Shown here: one piece after another, positions 54,856 through 63,088 of the stretch | Layout of the letters: every line of letters starts with the position of its first letter | How positions within the stretch are numbered: position 1 is the first letter of the stretch | Source of the DNA: Stenotrophomonas sp. MMGLT7 | Lineage (GTDB): Bacteria > Pseudomonadota > Gammaproteobacteria > Xanthomonadales > Xanthomonadaceae | NCBI RefSeq assembly: GCF_021168555.1 | Contig: NZ_JAJOZS010000003.1 | Location: 62,001 to 126,000, forward strand | Reading direction: 5' to 3' | Length of the DNA: 64,000 bases | Notes under the pieces: generated by a model | Seen by the model: the letters and a program-made list of their open reading frames with translations, nothing else | What the model was told of the DNA's origin: nothing | Databases searched by the model: none | Position numbers and translations under genes: made by a program

Positions 54856-55228
54856 GGTCGACTCCTGTGGGATAAGTCGTCCCATGGTGCAGAAGCGCGC
54901 ATAGGGCGCACGTGAGCGAGACGTTCCCGCCGCGTCAAGACCGTGGCGGACAGCGCCGGGAGCCGAGTTGCCGGATAGGGGCTATCCGGGGCAGGGATGT
55001 CGGCGGCACCTCAAGGCCAGGCGGGGGTTCTGCGGTCGAAAGCGGCTGCACCCGGAAGGCTCGGCGCAGCATCCCTCAGCGGCAGCGTGGTCTTCCCCTG
55101 AGGACGGGCGGAGCATGGCGCGACGGTGATCGGCCGGTCATGGTCTGTGGCGCCCAGGAGCAACTGTTCAGCGCAACCCGCGATTGCTAAGGTCGGCACC
55201 CCGATCCTTCGCGGTTGAAACGACCTGC
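54856..55228. other. Gene-free stretch
   Basis: Some 370 bases between divergent genes contain no supported frame. Promoters of the hydrolase and of the beta-helix lipoprotein must lie here, but no consensus was evident by eye. Confidence 0.5.
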
Positions 55229-56917
55229 ATGCGCCCGTTGCTTTCCCAGTCACTCACCGCGCTGGTCCTGTGCGTGCTGGCCGCCTGCGCCAGCTCGGCA
55301 GGTCGTCCGACTGCCGCCTCAACGGGAAATGGGCCTTTCACCCATCCGATCGACCGCGCGGCGAATGCACCGCTGGTCGCACTGGGAAACGACGGCCTGC
55401 TGCACTACGGCCTTTATCGCGAACGGGACGGTGCCGAGCCTCGCCATATCGTGCCGGACTTCTCGCGTGCCGGCTATCGCGGCGGCGGCGTGGCGCTGCC
55501 GGCGCGTGGGGACCTGCCCGTGCGCTTCGTCCTCACCCCGTCCGGTAAAGGCGACGACCATGCGCGCATCCAGCAGGCGATCGATGCCGTTGCCGCACTG
55601 CCGCCGGACAGCCGCGGCGTACGAGGCGTGGTGGTATTGAAGCGTGGCCGCTACACCATCGCCGAGGGCCTGGTCATCCGCGCCGGCGGCGTGGTGCTGC
55701 GTGGCGAGGGCCGGGGCGCCCACGGCACCGTGATCCGTTCCACGTACGCGGGCAGGCAAGGCAGGATCATCGAGGTAGGCAACCGCGAACCTGCGGTACC
55801 GCAGGCCGCCGCGGATGCGCGACGGTCGCCGATCAGCGCGAAGATCGTGCCGGTGGGAGCGATGCGGGTTCCCCTGCAATCGACGGCCGGCTACCGCGTC
55901 GGCGACACCATCGCCATCGCGAGGGAGCCCAACGCCGCATGGGTCGGTGCCGGCGGCATCGACACGGAACGCTACGGCTGGGCGGCCAAGGACTACGTGA
56001 TGTACTACGAGCGTGTCGTCACCGCCGTGGATCACGACACCTTGAGCCTGGATGCGCCGGTGGTGGATGCCATCGAGCGCCGCTTCGGCGGCGGCAGCGT
56101 CTACCGCACCGATGTCGCACGGATCGGCGAGGCAGCCGTCGAGGACCTGCGGCTCGAAGGCAACCCCGATACCGGCACCGCCCTGGGTACGCCCGACACC
56201 GGCCCCTACACCGCCATCCACTTTGGCGGCGTGCGCGATTCCTGGGTGCGCAACGTCACCGTGCGCTATGTCTCGCACGGCATCACCGCCCACAACGGCG
56301 CGCACTTCAACACCTTCGAGGACCTGGCCTACCTGGACCCGCGCTACGGCAGGACCCAGGGCGTGCGGCGCTACGTGTTCGACTACGAAGGCAACGCCGC
56401 CTTCAACCTTACCCAGCGCTGCTATGCCGAGCAGGGACGGCACAGCTTCGTGACCGGCGCACGCGTGCCCGGCCCCAACGTGTTCCTGGATTGCCTGGCC
56501 GTGGACGCAACCAATGACAGCGGCCCCCACCATCGCTGGGCCACCGGCACCCTGTACGACAACACCCGCGACCAGCAGCTGCGCGTGCAGAACCGACGCA
56601 GGAGCGGCTCCGGACATGGCTGGGCCGGTGCCCAGCAGATGTTCTGGAACACAGGCAGCGCCCATTACGTGTTGCAGGCACCGCCGCATGCGATGAACTG
56701 GAGCATGGGACAGATCGGCGAGGTGGCGGCCGGCAAGTTCCCGCCCGAGGAGCCGTCTGGCATCGTGCAGTCCCCGAAGCAGGTATTGACGCCACGCAGC
56801 CTCTACCTGCAGCAGCTGCAGGATCGCCGCGGCGAACAGGCGGTGCTCAACGTGACCAGCGCTGCGCAGCGGCAGGGGCGTGTATGGGATGACCTGGCGT
56901 CGCGGCGGGGAGAGTAG
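55229..56917 (+). CDS. Secreted right-handed beta-helix lipoprotein (pectate-lyase-like)
   Basis: The protein of 562 residues has a lipoprotein signal ending in VLAAC (Cys at about residue 20). The chain has the look of a pectin-lyase-like beta-helix: a start domain with HARIQQAIDAVAALPPDSRG, GVVVLKRGRYTIAEGLVIRAGGVVLRGEG and repeated strands, followed by NVTVRYVSHGITAHNG and NTFEDLAYLDPRY. Such proteins bind or cut polysaccharides. Catalytic residues cannot be assigned. The start at 55229 fits the signal better than the upstream ATG at 55184. No enzyme partner is close. Confidence 0.75.
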   Translation: MRPLLSQSLTALVLCVLAACASSAGRPTAASTGNGPFTHPIDRAANAPLVALGNDGLLHYGLYRERDGAEPRHIVPDFSRAGYRGGGVALPARGDLPVRFVLTPSGKGDDHARIQQAIDAVAALPPDSRGVRGVVVLKRGRYTIAEGLVIRAGGVVLRGEGRGAHGTVIRSTYAGRQGRIIEVGNREPAVPQAAADARRSPISAKIVPVGAMRVPLQSTAGYRVGDTIAIAREPNAAWVGAGGIDTERYGWAAKDYVMYYERVVTAVDHDTLSLDAPVVDAIERRFGGGSVYRTDVARIGEAAVEDLRLEGNPDTGTALGTPDTGPYTAIHFGGVRDSWVRNVTVRYVSHGITAHNGAHFNTFEDLAYLDPRYGRTQGVRRYVFDYEGNAAFNLTQRCYAEQGRHSFVTGARVPGPNVFLDCLAVDATNDSGPHHRWATGTLYDNTRDQQLRVQNRRRSGSGHGWAGAQQMFWNTGSAHYVLQAPPHAMNWSMGQIGEVAAGKFPPEEPSGIVQSPKQVLTPRSLYLQQLQDRRGEQAVLNVTSAAQRQGRVWDDLASRRGE

Positions 56918-57328
56918 CGGCAACCATGTGGCATCCGCCGCGTCCGCTCCCGCACAGGCGAGGAGGAAGATCACCCCAGTGGCGAATCATGCTCCGCCAG
57001 GAATGCATGCCGCACCTGGATCAATCCGGAAAACAAGCGGTCCATCCTGCGGCGGTACGGCTTCCGTCGGCAATTGCCCGATCTGCACCATGATCCGCAG
57101 CCGCTCTCGACCCAATCTTCATCAATGCGAATCATCACCCCTTAGCCTTCGCGCGATGATCCGGGGAGCACAGCCGATGCCGATCCGCGCCAGCCACGCC
57201 CCGCTCCGACGCAGCGCCGGCACAAACCGGCTGGGGGACCGAGCGGTGCCTGCCGCGCTGCCAGCCATGGCCCACCGGCCACCGCATGACTGGCGCGATA
57301 CTACTCATCGACTCACCGGAGAAATGCC
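56918..57328. other. Gene-free stretch
   Basis: The 411 bases after the beta-helix gene have only short, unsupported frames. The promoter of the following hydrolase lies in its last part. Confidence 0.5.
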
Positions 57329-58219
57329 ATGAACACCTACCAGCACGTCGCCACCGAACGGCTCGACATCGCCTACCTGGAATGGAATCCGCAGGCAGAC
57401 CGAACGGCCGTCCTGCTGCACGGCTGGCCGGACAGCCCCGAATGCTGGAAGAACGTCGCGCCCATCCTCGCCGAAGCGGGCTACCGCGTGCTGGTCCCGG
57501 CGCTGCGCGGCTTCGCGCCGACGCGGTTCCGCGACGCCGCCACACCGCGCAGCGGGCAACTGTCCGCACTGGGGCGCGACCTGCTGGACTTCATCGACGC
57601 GCTGGCGCTGGAGCATCCCGCCTTGATCGGCCACGACTGGGGCGCACGGGCCGCCGCCAATGCCTGCGGCCTGCGCGAGGACGTGGCCTCGCACCTGGTG
57701 CTGCTGTCGGTGGGCTACGGCACCAATGCCCCGGACCAGCCGATGTCGCTGCAACAGGCGCGCAACTACTGGTATCACTGGTTGATGGCCACGCCGCGCG
57801 GCGCGCGCGTGGTGCGGGAAGAACGCGAGGCGTTCACCCGCATGATGTGGGATACCTGGGCGCCCGAGGGCTGGTACGCACCCGCCGACTTCGACGAAGC
57901 GGCACGGGCATTCCATGGCGAGGACTGGGCCGAGGTGGTGCTGCACTCCTACCGGCATCGCTGGGGCTTCGCCGAGGGCGACCCGGCCTATGCCGGCGAC
58001 GACGCGCGCCTGTACCCGGCGCCCGTGCTCGCGGTGCCGACGCTGGTGCTGCATGGCGGAGCGGATACCTGCAACCGCCCCGACACGTCCCTGGGCCGGG
58101 AAGCATTCTTCCAAGGCCGCTACGAACGGCAGGTGCTCGACGGCATCGGCCACTTCCCGCAACGCGAGGCCCCGCAAGCCGTGGCCAATGCCATCGTACG
58201 GTTCTGCCAGCCTGCATGA
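57329..58219 (+). CDS. Epoxide-hydrolase/haloalkane-dehalogenase-like alpha/beta hydrolase
   Basis: The 296-residue enzyme has the motifs AVLLHGWPDSPECWKNVAP (oxyanion strand), PALRGFAPTRF, and a nucleophile position LIGHDWGARAA in which Asp replaces Ser, as in epoxide hydrolases and dehalogenases. An Asp or Glu in LHGGADTCN and a His in GIGHFPQREAP complete the triad. Epoxide ring opening is the best guess. A purine-rich site GGAG precedes the ATG. Monocistronic. Confidence 0.88.
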   Translation: MNTYQHVATERLDIAYLEWNPQADRTAVLLHGWPDSPECWKNVAPILAEAGYRVLVPALRGFAPTRFRDAATPRSGQLSALGRDLLDFIDALALEHPALIGHDWGARAAANACGLREDVASHLVLLSVGYGTNAPDQPMSLQQARNYWYHWLMATPRGARVVREEREAFTRMMWDTWAPEGWYAPADFDEAARAFHGEDWAEVVLHSYRHRWGFAEGDPAYAGDDARLYPAPVLAVPTLVLHGGADTCNRPDTSLGREAFFQGRYERQVLDGIGHFPQREAPQAVANAIVRFCQPA

Positions 58220-58369
58220 ATCCCGTTTCCGGGCGCGCGGGCGCAATCGCGCGTTCTCCGTTCCTGCAGGAACGCGGAGGAACCGGGATGTATCGGCTTA
58301 CCGCGAGCTGTCGACGGCGAAACGCTGCTGTGATGGAAAGTGCATTTTGACCCCGGTTCCGTAACGGGG

Positions 58370-58813
58370 TCACTCCAATGGCGAGTCATGCTCGGCCAGG
58401 AATGCATCAAGCCTGGTCTTCTGCTCGTCGTCCAACGCATCATCCAGGGCCCGCAGGGATTTCAGCCAGTCGGCGGTGTCCTGCACCATGGCCTCGTTGA
58501 TGCGGGCCATGTAGTCCATGTAGTCCAGCTCATCGGACTCATCGGGGCTGGCATCGTCCGTCGCGAGCGATCGCGTACGCAGCATGGGCGCGGCGGTTTC
58601 CGCTTCGAAGGCGCGCCAGTACGCAAGCTGTGCCGGACGCGGCTGGAGCGTGCGCTGCAACTGCGCGCGGCGCTCCAGCCAGCCCGCCAGCGCCGCCGTT
58701 ATCGGGTCGGCTTGCGCCTCCTGACGTTCTGGCGCACTCCATGCAGCGCCACCAGTGCCGTGGAAAGCGCCGCACCCAGCAGCACACGCGCCAGGACGAG
58801 GTTCATCGGGCAT
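58370..58813 (-). CDS. Spy/CpxP-like periplasmic protein with apparent frameshift
   Basis: The frame ending at 58370 codes a helical charged chain (ITAALAGWLERRAQLQRTLQ, INEAMVQDTADWLKSLRALD, LDDEQKTRLDAFLAEHDSPL), similar in style to LTxxQ-motif Spy/CpxP proteins. In this frame the start from 58813 gives MPDEPRPGACAAGCGAF, which is no signal peptide. In the neighbouring frame an ATG at 58806, overlapping the stop of the upstream gene (ATGA), codes MNLVLARVLLGAALSTALVA, a clean signal peptide, but that frame ends after 35 codons at 58699. A single-base slip around 58740-58750 would join the two. It is either a sequencing error or a recent inactivating mutation. Confidence 0.6.
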   Translation of the reverse strand: MPDEPRPGACAAGCGAFHGTGGAAWSAPERQEAQADPITAALAGWLERRAQLQRTLQPRPAQLAYWRAFEAETAAPMLRTRSLATDDASPDESDELDYMDYMARINEAMVQDTADWLKSLRALDDALDDEQKTRLDAFLAEHDSPLE

Positions 58814-59255
58814 CTCCCACGAACATGCGATCGATCCGCTCGCGTTGCGAGGCATCCACCTGCGTGTACAGCCAACGCAGCGTGTCGACCCACAGACGCT
58901 GGTCGCTGGCTTCCGCCGCGCTGGAGGTATTGAGCAACTCGAGCTGATCCAGCTCGCGGGTCGGCTCGTGCGCCTTGGCATCCAGGTAGATCTGCGCGCC
59001 ACGGATATGCAGCCCCGCCAACCGCTGCTCGACCTGCCGCCAAAGCCCGGCCTGATCGTCGCGAATCCCGACCACCTTCCGCAGGCCGTCCAGTTGCTCC
59101 TTGCGCATCCGCGCGATGTCTTCCATGTACGCCGCGCGATCCTGCACGCTCGACGGCTCGTCTTCCGCGTGAACGATCGAGGAAACCAGGAGCGCCGGGA
59201 CGACAAGGAAAGGAAGACAACGAATACAGCGTCTACGCCAGGCAGCCAAATCCAT
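58803..59255 (-). CDS. Spy/CpxP-like periplasmic protein
   Basis: The 150-residue protein has a signal peptide (CLPFLVVPALLVSSIVHA) and a helical mature part rich in Arg, Glu, Gln and Leu with DIARMRKEQLDGLRKVVGIR, LGLxxxQ-like DDQAGLWRQVEQRLAGL and a late RWLYTQVDASQRERIDRMF. Its pattern resembles the Spy/CpxP chaperones of the periplasm. The following gene (58370-58806) begins inside its stop codon, so the two form an operon. The assignment rests on composition and size, not on a strict motif. Confidence 0.6.
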   Translation of the reverse strand: MDLAAWRRRCIRCLPFLVVPALLVSSIVHAEDEPSSVQDRAAYMEDIARMRKEQLDGLRKVVGIRDDQAGLWRQVEQRLAGLHIRGAQIYLDAKAHEPTRELDQLELLNTSSAAEASDQRLWVDTLRWLYTQVDASQRERIDRMFVGDAR

Positions 59256-59617
59256 GTTCGATTTATCGGGGGAAAATCTTTTTTATCTTAGGCCGCGCAA
59301 GGTCACCCTACAAGAATGACACCTTGTTAAGAACCGGACGGATTCGCACGCACCGGTGGCGGAAGGGCACCTGCCCACGAGTCTGTCCCCATGCTTCGCC
59401 AAGCCGACTCCAAGCAAGGAACTCGAAACAGGGGATCTGGATAAACCAGCCGTTCGAACCATGTATCTCCCCGTCCCCCTTTTCCCGGCGTCAACACCGC
59501 TGCGGATGCACTGGCGCGGCGAGCCCGCCGAAGAGAAAGCCCCACCTCCTTGCCCATGTCCGATCCCTGTAACATCCGGGCCAGGGAGGCCGCCATACGC
59601 AGACATGGAGTTCCGCT
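59256..59617. other. Gene-free stretch before the lasso cluster
   Basis: The 362 bases contain the promoters of the Spy-like operon and of the GntR gene. No open frame has a family match; a weak T/A-rich segment at about 59256-59300 is a candidate promoter. Confidence 0.5.
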
Positions 59618-60247
59618 ATGAGTGCCACCCACTCCAAGAATGAATTGCTGTACAGGCAGGTCAGGCGCGCCCTGCAATCGGGTCGCTACGTCCCAGGGCA
59701 ACGGATAGACCCAGCCACGCTCGCCACGGAATTCGACACCAGCACCACGCCCGTCCGCTTCGCCCTGTATCGCCTGGTCGGCGAAGGCCTGGTCGCCGAT
59801 CATGCCCGCAACGGGTTGCACGTCCCACTGCTCACCGAAGTCGCCATGCGCGACCTCTACGACTGGATGCAGCGCCTGCTGCTGATGGCATGCGACATCG
59901 GCTTCGCATCGACGGCCCGGAAAACCACACAACCGGAGTTGGCCCCCACCGACGACGATGTGGTGAAGCTGACCTGGAAGCTGTTCGATGCGATCGCCCG
60001 CGCTACCTCCCATCGATCCCTGCACCGTGCCGTGAAGCAGGCCAACGGCCGGCTGGCGCCGATACGGCGGGCCAAGCAGGAGCTGATCGAGAACGCCTGC
60101 GAAGAGCTTTCGGCACTGGACCGGCATTGGCAGGCCCGCGACATCCCGGCCCTCAGATCCGCATTACGCGACTATCACGAACGCCGCAAGCAACTCGTCC
60201 CGCGCATCGTGGCCGCGCTGAGCGACGGCAGCGACTACCTCCACTAG
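59618..60247 (+). CDS. GntR-family (FadR-like) regulator of the lasso cluster
   Basis: The 209-residue protein has a GntR winged helix (LYRQVRRALQSGRYVPGQRI then DPATLATEFDTSTTPVRFALYRLVGEGLVA) and a C-terminal helical domain of the FCD type (DLYDWMQRLLLMACDIGFAS). It lies 224 bases before the precursor gene on the same strand, and an interrupted palindrome sits between the predicted promoter and the precursor start. It probably controls the cluster in response to a small ligand. Which ligand is unknown. Confidence 0.88.
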   Translation: MSATHSKNELLYRQVRRALQSGRYVPGQRIDPATLATEFDTSTTPVRFALYRLVGEGLVADHARNGLHVPLLTEVAMRDLYDWMQRLLLMACDIGFASTARKTTQPELAPTDDDVVKLTWKLFDAIARATSHRSLHRAVKQANGRLAPIRRAKQELIENACEELSALDRHWQARDIPALRSALRDYHERRKQLVPRIVAALSDGSDYLH

Positions 60248-60397
60248 CAACACGCCCCTCGGCCAGCGACGCTCCGGCCGCCCGGCCGATACGGTTGGCG
60301 CCTGGCTGGCGTCTCCGGCTGCGCCGCACCTGAATCCGGCATTGCACGACAAGCATCACAGTCCCAGACAATCAACAGATTACAGCCGAATAATCAT

Positions 60398-60427
60398 TTG
60401 AAAACAAAAAGTCCTGCTTCCTACGCT
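60398..60427 (+). promoter_or_regulatory. Predicted promoter of the lasso precursor gene
   Basis: A TTGAAA (60398-60403) and TACGCT (60422-60427) are separated by 18 bases in the middle of an A/T-rich patch. They resemble -35 and -10 boxes of the sigma-70 type. They lie 45 to 74 bases before the precursor ATG. Assigned by eye. Confidence 0.5.
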
Positions 60428-60434
60428 GCGCCTG

Positions 60435-60451
60435 TCATGGGACGTCCATGA
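60435..60451. promoter_or_regulatory. Interrupted palindrome TCATGG-GACGT-CCATGA (candidate GntR operator)
   Basis: Six-base arms TCATGG and CCATGA flank a five-base spacer, right after the predicted -10 box, where bound repressor would block transcription. Its 6-5-6 arrangement fits a dimeric winged-helix regulator such as the GntR protein encoded upstream. A stem-loop in the leader RNA is an alternative. Confidence 0.5.
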
Positions 60452-60471
60452 CGCAACCGAAGGAGACAGCG

Positions 60472-60612
60472 ATGGATACGAACCAGAACACCCGCACCAA
60501 CACGGCGGAAGACCTGATCGTGCTTGGCGTCGCCAGCGTCGAGACGAAAGGACAGATGGGCATCACCGAGAACTTCGGCGCCGTTCCCCTCGACGGCATT
60601 TCCGATGCATGA
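60472..60612 (+). CDS. Lasso peptide precursor (predicted 7-residue Gly1-Glu7 ring)
   Basis: This 46-residue gene starts after an AAGGAGA site (60458-60464). The leader (26 residues) ends LGVASVETK with a Thr at position -2, the conserved residue of lasso leaders. The predicted core is GQMGITENFGAVPLDGISDA: Gly27 supplies the amino group, and Glu33, residue seven of the core, is the only acidic residue before Asp41, so the ring should have seven residues. Phe35 (core 9) is a candidate plug. Seven-residue rings are known from xanthomonins. The C-terminal GISDA may be trimmed. Its stop overlaps the start of the B gene. Confidence 0.9.
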   Translation: MDTNQNTRTNTAEDLIVLGVASVETKGQMGITENFGAVPLDGISDA

Positions 60613-61337
60613 CCAACCAGGTGCGCCGAAAGGCGCACCTCTTGGCAGGTATGAAGAAGATGATGCCTCTCAAACTGCATGACGACCTGTCGTACTGCAA
60701 AGTCGATGGAAACCTGATCTTCCTCGACATCCAGAACGATCGCTACTTTCGGTTATCGACCGATCTGGAGTCGTGTTTCGTCAATTATCTGGAAGGCGAT
60801 GACGGCTCGCACCGTGCAATCCAGAGACTGATCGAACATCGGATCCTGATCGGCGCGGCGACCGACGCAGGCCGAATCCCTGTATCGCTGCCAGGAAGTC
60901 CAACACGCAGCGCAATGGAAGAACAGGTATCCACCCATCGCACGAGCATCAGCGAAGTCCTGGACACTTTCGCGATTGTCTGCTCGACACAGCTGTTGCT
61001 GAAAACCCGCAGGCTGAAGCATGTCCTCGCCCGACTCGCCTCCTATCGTGAGAAACGAGTGCCTCAAGCCTTGATCTCTCATCAAGACAAGTCACGCACG
61101 CTGGATGCTACCGCTGCCTTCCGCAGCACACGCCCGTACGTCCCGATCGACACGTGCTGCCTGCTCGACTCAATCGCGCTGGTCAAGTTCCTGGCCAAGC
61201 GCGAGCTTGCAGCGAAGCTCGTCTTTGGCGTTACTGCAACCCCATTCTCGGCGCACTGTTGGGCGCAATACGAAACCACGGTGCTCAACGACACCGTGGG
61301 ACATGTACTCGCTCATACGCCAATCCGGGTGATCTGA
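60609..61337 (+). CDS. Lasso peptide B protein (RRE + transglutaminase-like protease)
   Basis: The 242-residue protein has an N-terminal RiPP recognition element (PqqD-like; KLHDDLSYCKVDGNLIFLDI, then QNDRYFRLSTDLES) that binds the leader, and a C-terminal transglutaminase-like protease that removes it. The catalytic residues are probably Cys184 in DTCCLLDS, His216 in FSAHCWAQ and Asp228 in LNDTV, equivalent to the McjB triad. The start at 60609 overlaps the precursor stop as ATGA; an internal ATG at 60651 would remove an unconserved lead. Its stop overlaps the cyclase start by one base. Confidence 0.92.
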   Translation: MTNQVRRKAHLLAGMKKMMPLKLHDDLSYCKVDGNLIFLDIQNDRYFRLSTDLESCFVNYLEGDDGSHRAIQRLIEHRILIGAATDAGRIPVSLPGSPTRSAMEEQVSTHRTSISEVLDTFAIVCSTQLLLKTRRLKHVLARLASYREKRVPQALISHQDKSRTLDATAAFRSTRPYVPIDTCCLLDSIALVKFLAKRELAAKLVFGVTATPFSAHCWAQYETTVLNDTVGHVLAHTPIRVI

Positions 61338-63088
61338 TGTGCGGCGACTACATCGCAATTCTGGGCCACGGCATGGCAGAGATCGTGGCACCCGCTTCTC
61401 CGCTGGCTGACATACTCGGCACCATGAGCACATATGTCCGTTATGCATCGGACACGATGGTATTGTTCTGCGGGGAGGACGTTTCGACGCTATCTCTACC
61501 TGACGGCAGCATTCTCCTCGGCAGCCTCTTCACCCGCGACGGAATTTCCCTGGATGAGGAAGCAGGACTGCCAGCGCTCACCAGCCAGGCTGCAACCCGG
61601 CAACACATCATCGAGAAATGCTGGGGTTCCTATCTTCTGATCCAGCCCGACATGGAGGGTTCCGGCGAGCTCACGATAACCCGTTCTCCAGCCGCTGCCG
61701 GCGCTCTCCCATGCATCTACTCGATCAGGAATGGATCTGGATTCCTGACATCCGACATCTCCCTGGCAGTCCAAGCCAACCTCTATCGGAAGCGGATCGA
61801 CTGGGATTTCATGATCCGCCGCCTGAAGCATCCACATATCAAAATGCAGCGCACCGCATTGGCCGAAGTCGCCGAACTTCTGCCCGGATGCTCGTTGAGC
61901 CTGCATGGCACCACTCCCCTCTCTATCGACCAAGCGTGGTCTCCTTGGCACTTCGTCATTCCCGAACGTCGTCAATGCGACCCGCGCGAGGCAGCAGCTC
62001 GGATTCGTCATGCCGTCGCAAGTTCCATTCACGCATGGGCGGCCACGGACAGGGCGATCTTGCTGGAGCTTTCCGGCGGGCTGGACTCGTCCATCGTTGC
62101 CGCCGGCCTGAGCGACTGCCATGCACGCGTCACCTGCTGCAACCTGGCAACCCCTGTTCCGGGCGTGGACGAGCGGCATTACGCGGGACTGATGGCCAGC
62201 CAACTCGGCACCGGACTTCACACCGAGCAATTGGATCTCGACCGGGCACGCCTCGATTTCGACATATCTGCCTCTTCCGTCGCCCCTGGCATGGGACCGC
62301 TGCAGTACGCCATCGACCGGACGATGGAGGATCTTGCCGAACGACATGGGGCCACTGCTTACTACTCGGGAGGCGGGGGAGATTCCGTGTTCTGCTATCT
62401 ACGAACTGCTGCACCCGCTGCCGATGCGTTCAGAGCACGAGGGCTGGGAGACGCGATCACCGCGGCCAAGGACTTGTCCAGCCTGCACCAATGCACACTC
62501 TGGAAGGCTGGCCGCCTGACGCTATCCAAGCTGAGGCGGCCACCGACGTCGCCTTATCGCGAGGATGCCACGTTCATCGCACCAGGGACGGCCAGCACCA
62601 GCCCGGAGCCACATCCATGGTTCGCTGCTCCTGACGACGCGCTGCCGGGAGACAGGGAGCGAATCTTCGACCTGGCGGGGAACCAGCTCTTCCAAGACCA
62701 AGCCGCACGGGGCTCCAAGCGTCCCCTGCGTTTTCCGTTGCTATCCCAACCTGTAATGGAAGCCTGCCTCCAGGCACCCAGTTGGATGTGGATTTCCGGG
62801 GGCAGGAATCGTGCGCTTGCAAGAGATGCGTTCTCCGACACCCTGCCTTCCGAAATCGTGAACCGCCAAAGCAAGGCCACGTACATGAGCTACCTGGGCG
62901 CTGTGTACGAAAGAAGCAAGCATGAAATCTCGGACTTTCTGCTCTCCGGCCGACTCCAGTCCCAAGGCCTCCTGGACAGGCGCGCCATTGCCGCCTTCCT
63001 GGCGACGCCGCTGGCGCCACGAGATCAAACCTTCCTCAGGATGTTCGATCTCTGCATGGTCGAGAACTGGGTACGCCATCAGCCCTAG
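61337..63088 (+). CDS. Lasso peptide cyclase C (asparagine-synthetase-like)
   Basis: The 583-residue enzyme activates the ring acid as an AMP ester and forms the isopeptide bond. It has the ATP-pyrophosphatase loop LSGGLDSS (Ser246-Ser252) and the later SGGGGDS (from residue 344), plus an N-terminal glutaminase-like domain that here still begins Met-Cys-Gly, the start in which Cys is the nucleophile of true asparagine synthetases; most lasso cyclases lack it. The start at 61337 (MCGDYIAILG) overlaps the B stop by one base (TGATG). The gene runs tail to tail with the isopeptidase, and their stop codons overlap. Confidence 0.93.
   Translation: MCGDYIAILGHGMAEIVAPASPLADILGTMSTYVRYASDTMVLFCGEDVSTLSLPDGSILLGSLFTRDGISLDEEAGLPALTSQAATRQHIIEKCWGSYLLIQPDMEGSGELTITRSPAAAGALPCIYSIRNGSGFLTSDISLAVQANLYRKRIDWDFMIRRLKHPHIKMQRTALAEVAELLPGCSLSLHGTTPLSIDQAWSPWHFVIPERRQCDPREAAARIRHAVASSIHAWAATDRAILLELSGGLDSSIVAAGLSDCHARVTCCNLATPVPGVDERHYAGLMASQLGTGLHTEQLDLDRARLDFDISASSVAPGMGPLQYAIDRTMEDLAERHGATAYYSGGGGDSVFCYLRTAAPAADAFRARGLGDAITAAKDLSSLHQCTLWKAGRLTLSKLRRPPTSPYREDATFIAPGTASTSPEPHPWFAAPDDALPGDRERIFDLAGNQLFQDQAARGSKRPLRFPLLSQPVMEACLQAPSWMWISGGRNRALARDAFSDTLPSEIVNRQSKATYMSYLGAVYERSKHEISDFLLSGRLQSQGLLDRRAIAAFLATPLAPRDQTFLRMFDLCMVENWVRHQP

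Noticed and set aside
58260-58273. GTTCCTGCAGGAAC palindrome after the epoxide hydrolase
   Set aside because: Short and perfect but without loop or T tract, and no partner copy; treated as chance.
58349-58371. GACCCCG-N9-CGGGGTC stem as a terminator between convergent genes
   Set aside because: The stem overlaps the stop of the minus-strand gene and no T tract follows it in either direction that fits a terminator.
60248-60471. A second short precursor peptide in the lasso intergenic region
   Set aside because: I looked for a small gene with a leader ending in Thr-x-Gly and an acid at core 7 to 9 between the GntR and precursor genes; none with a start site was found.
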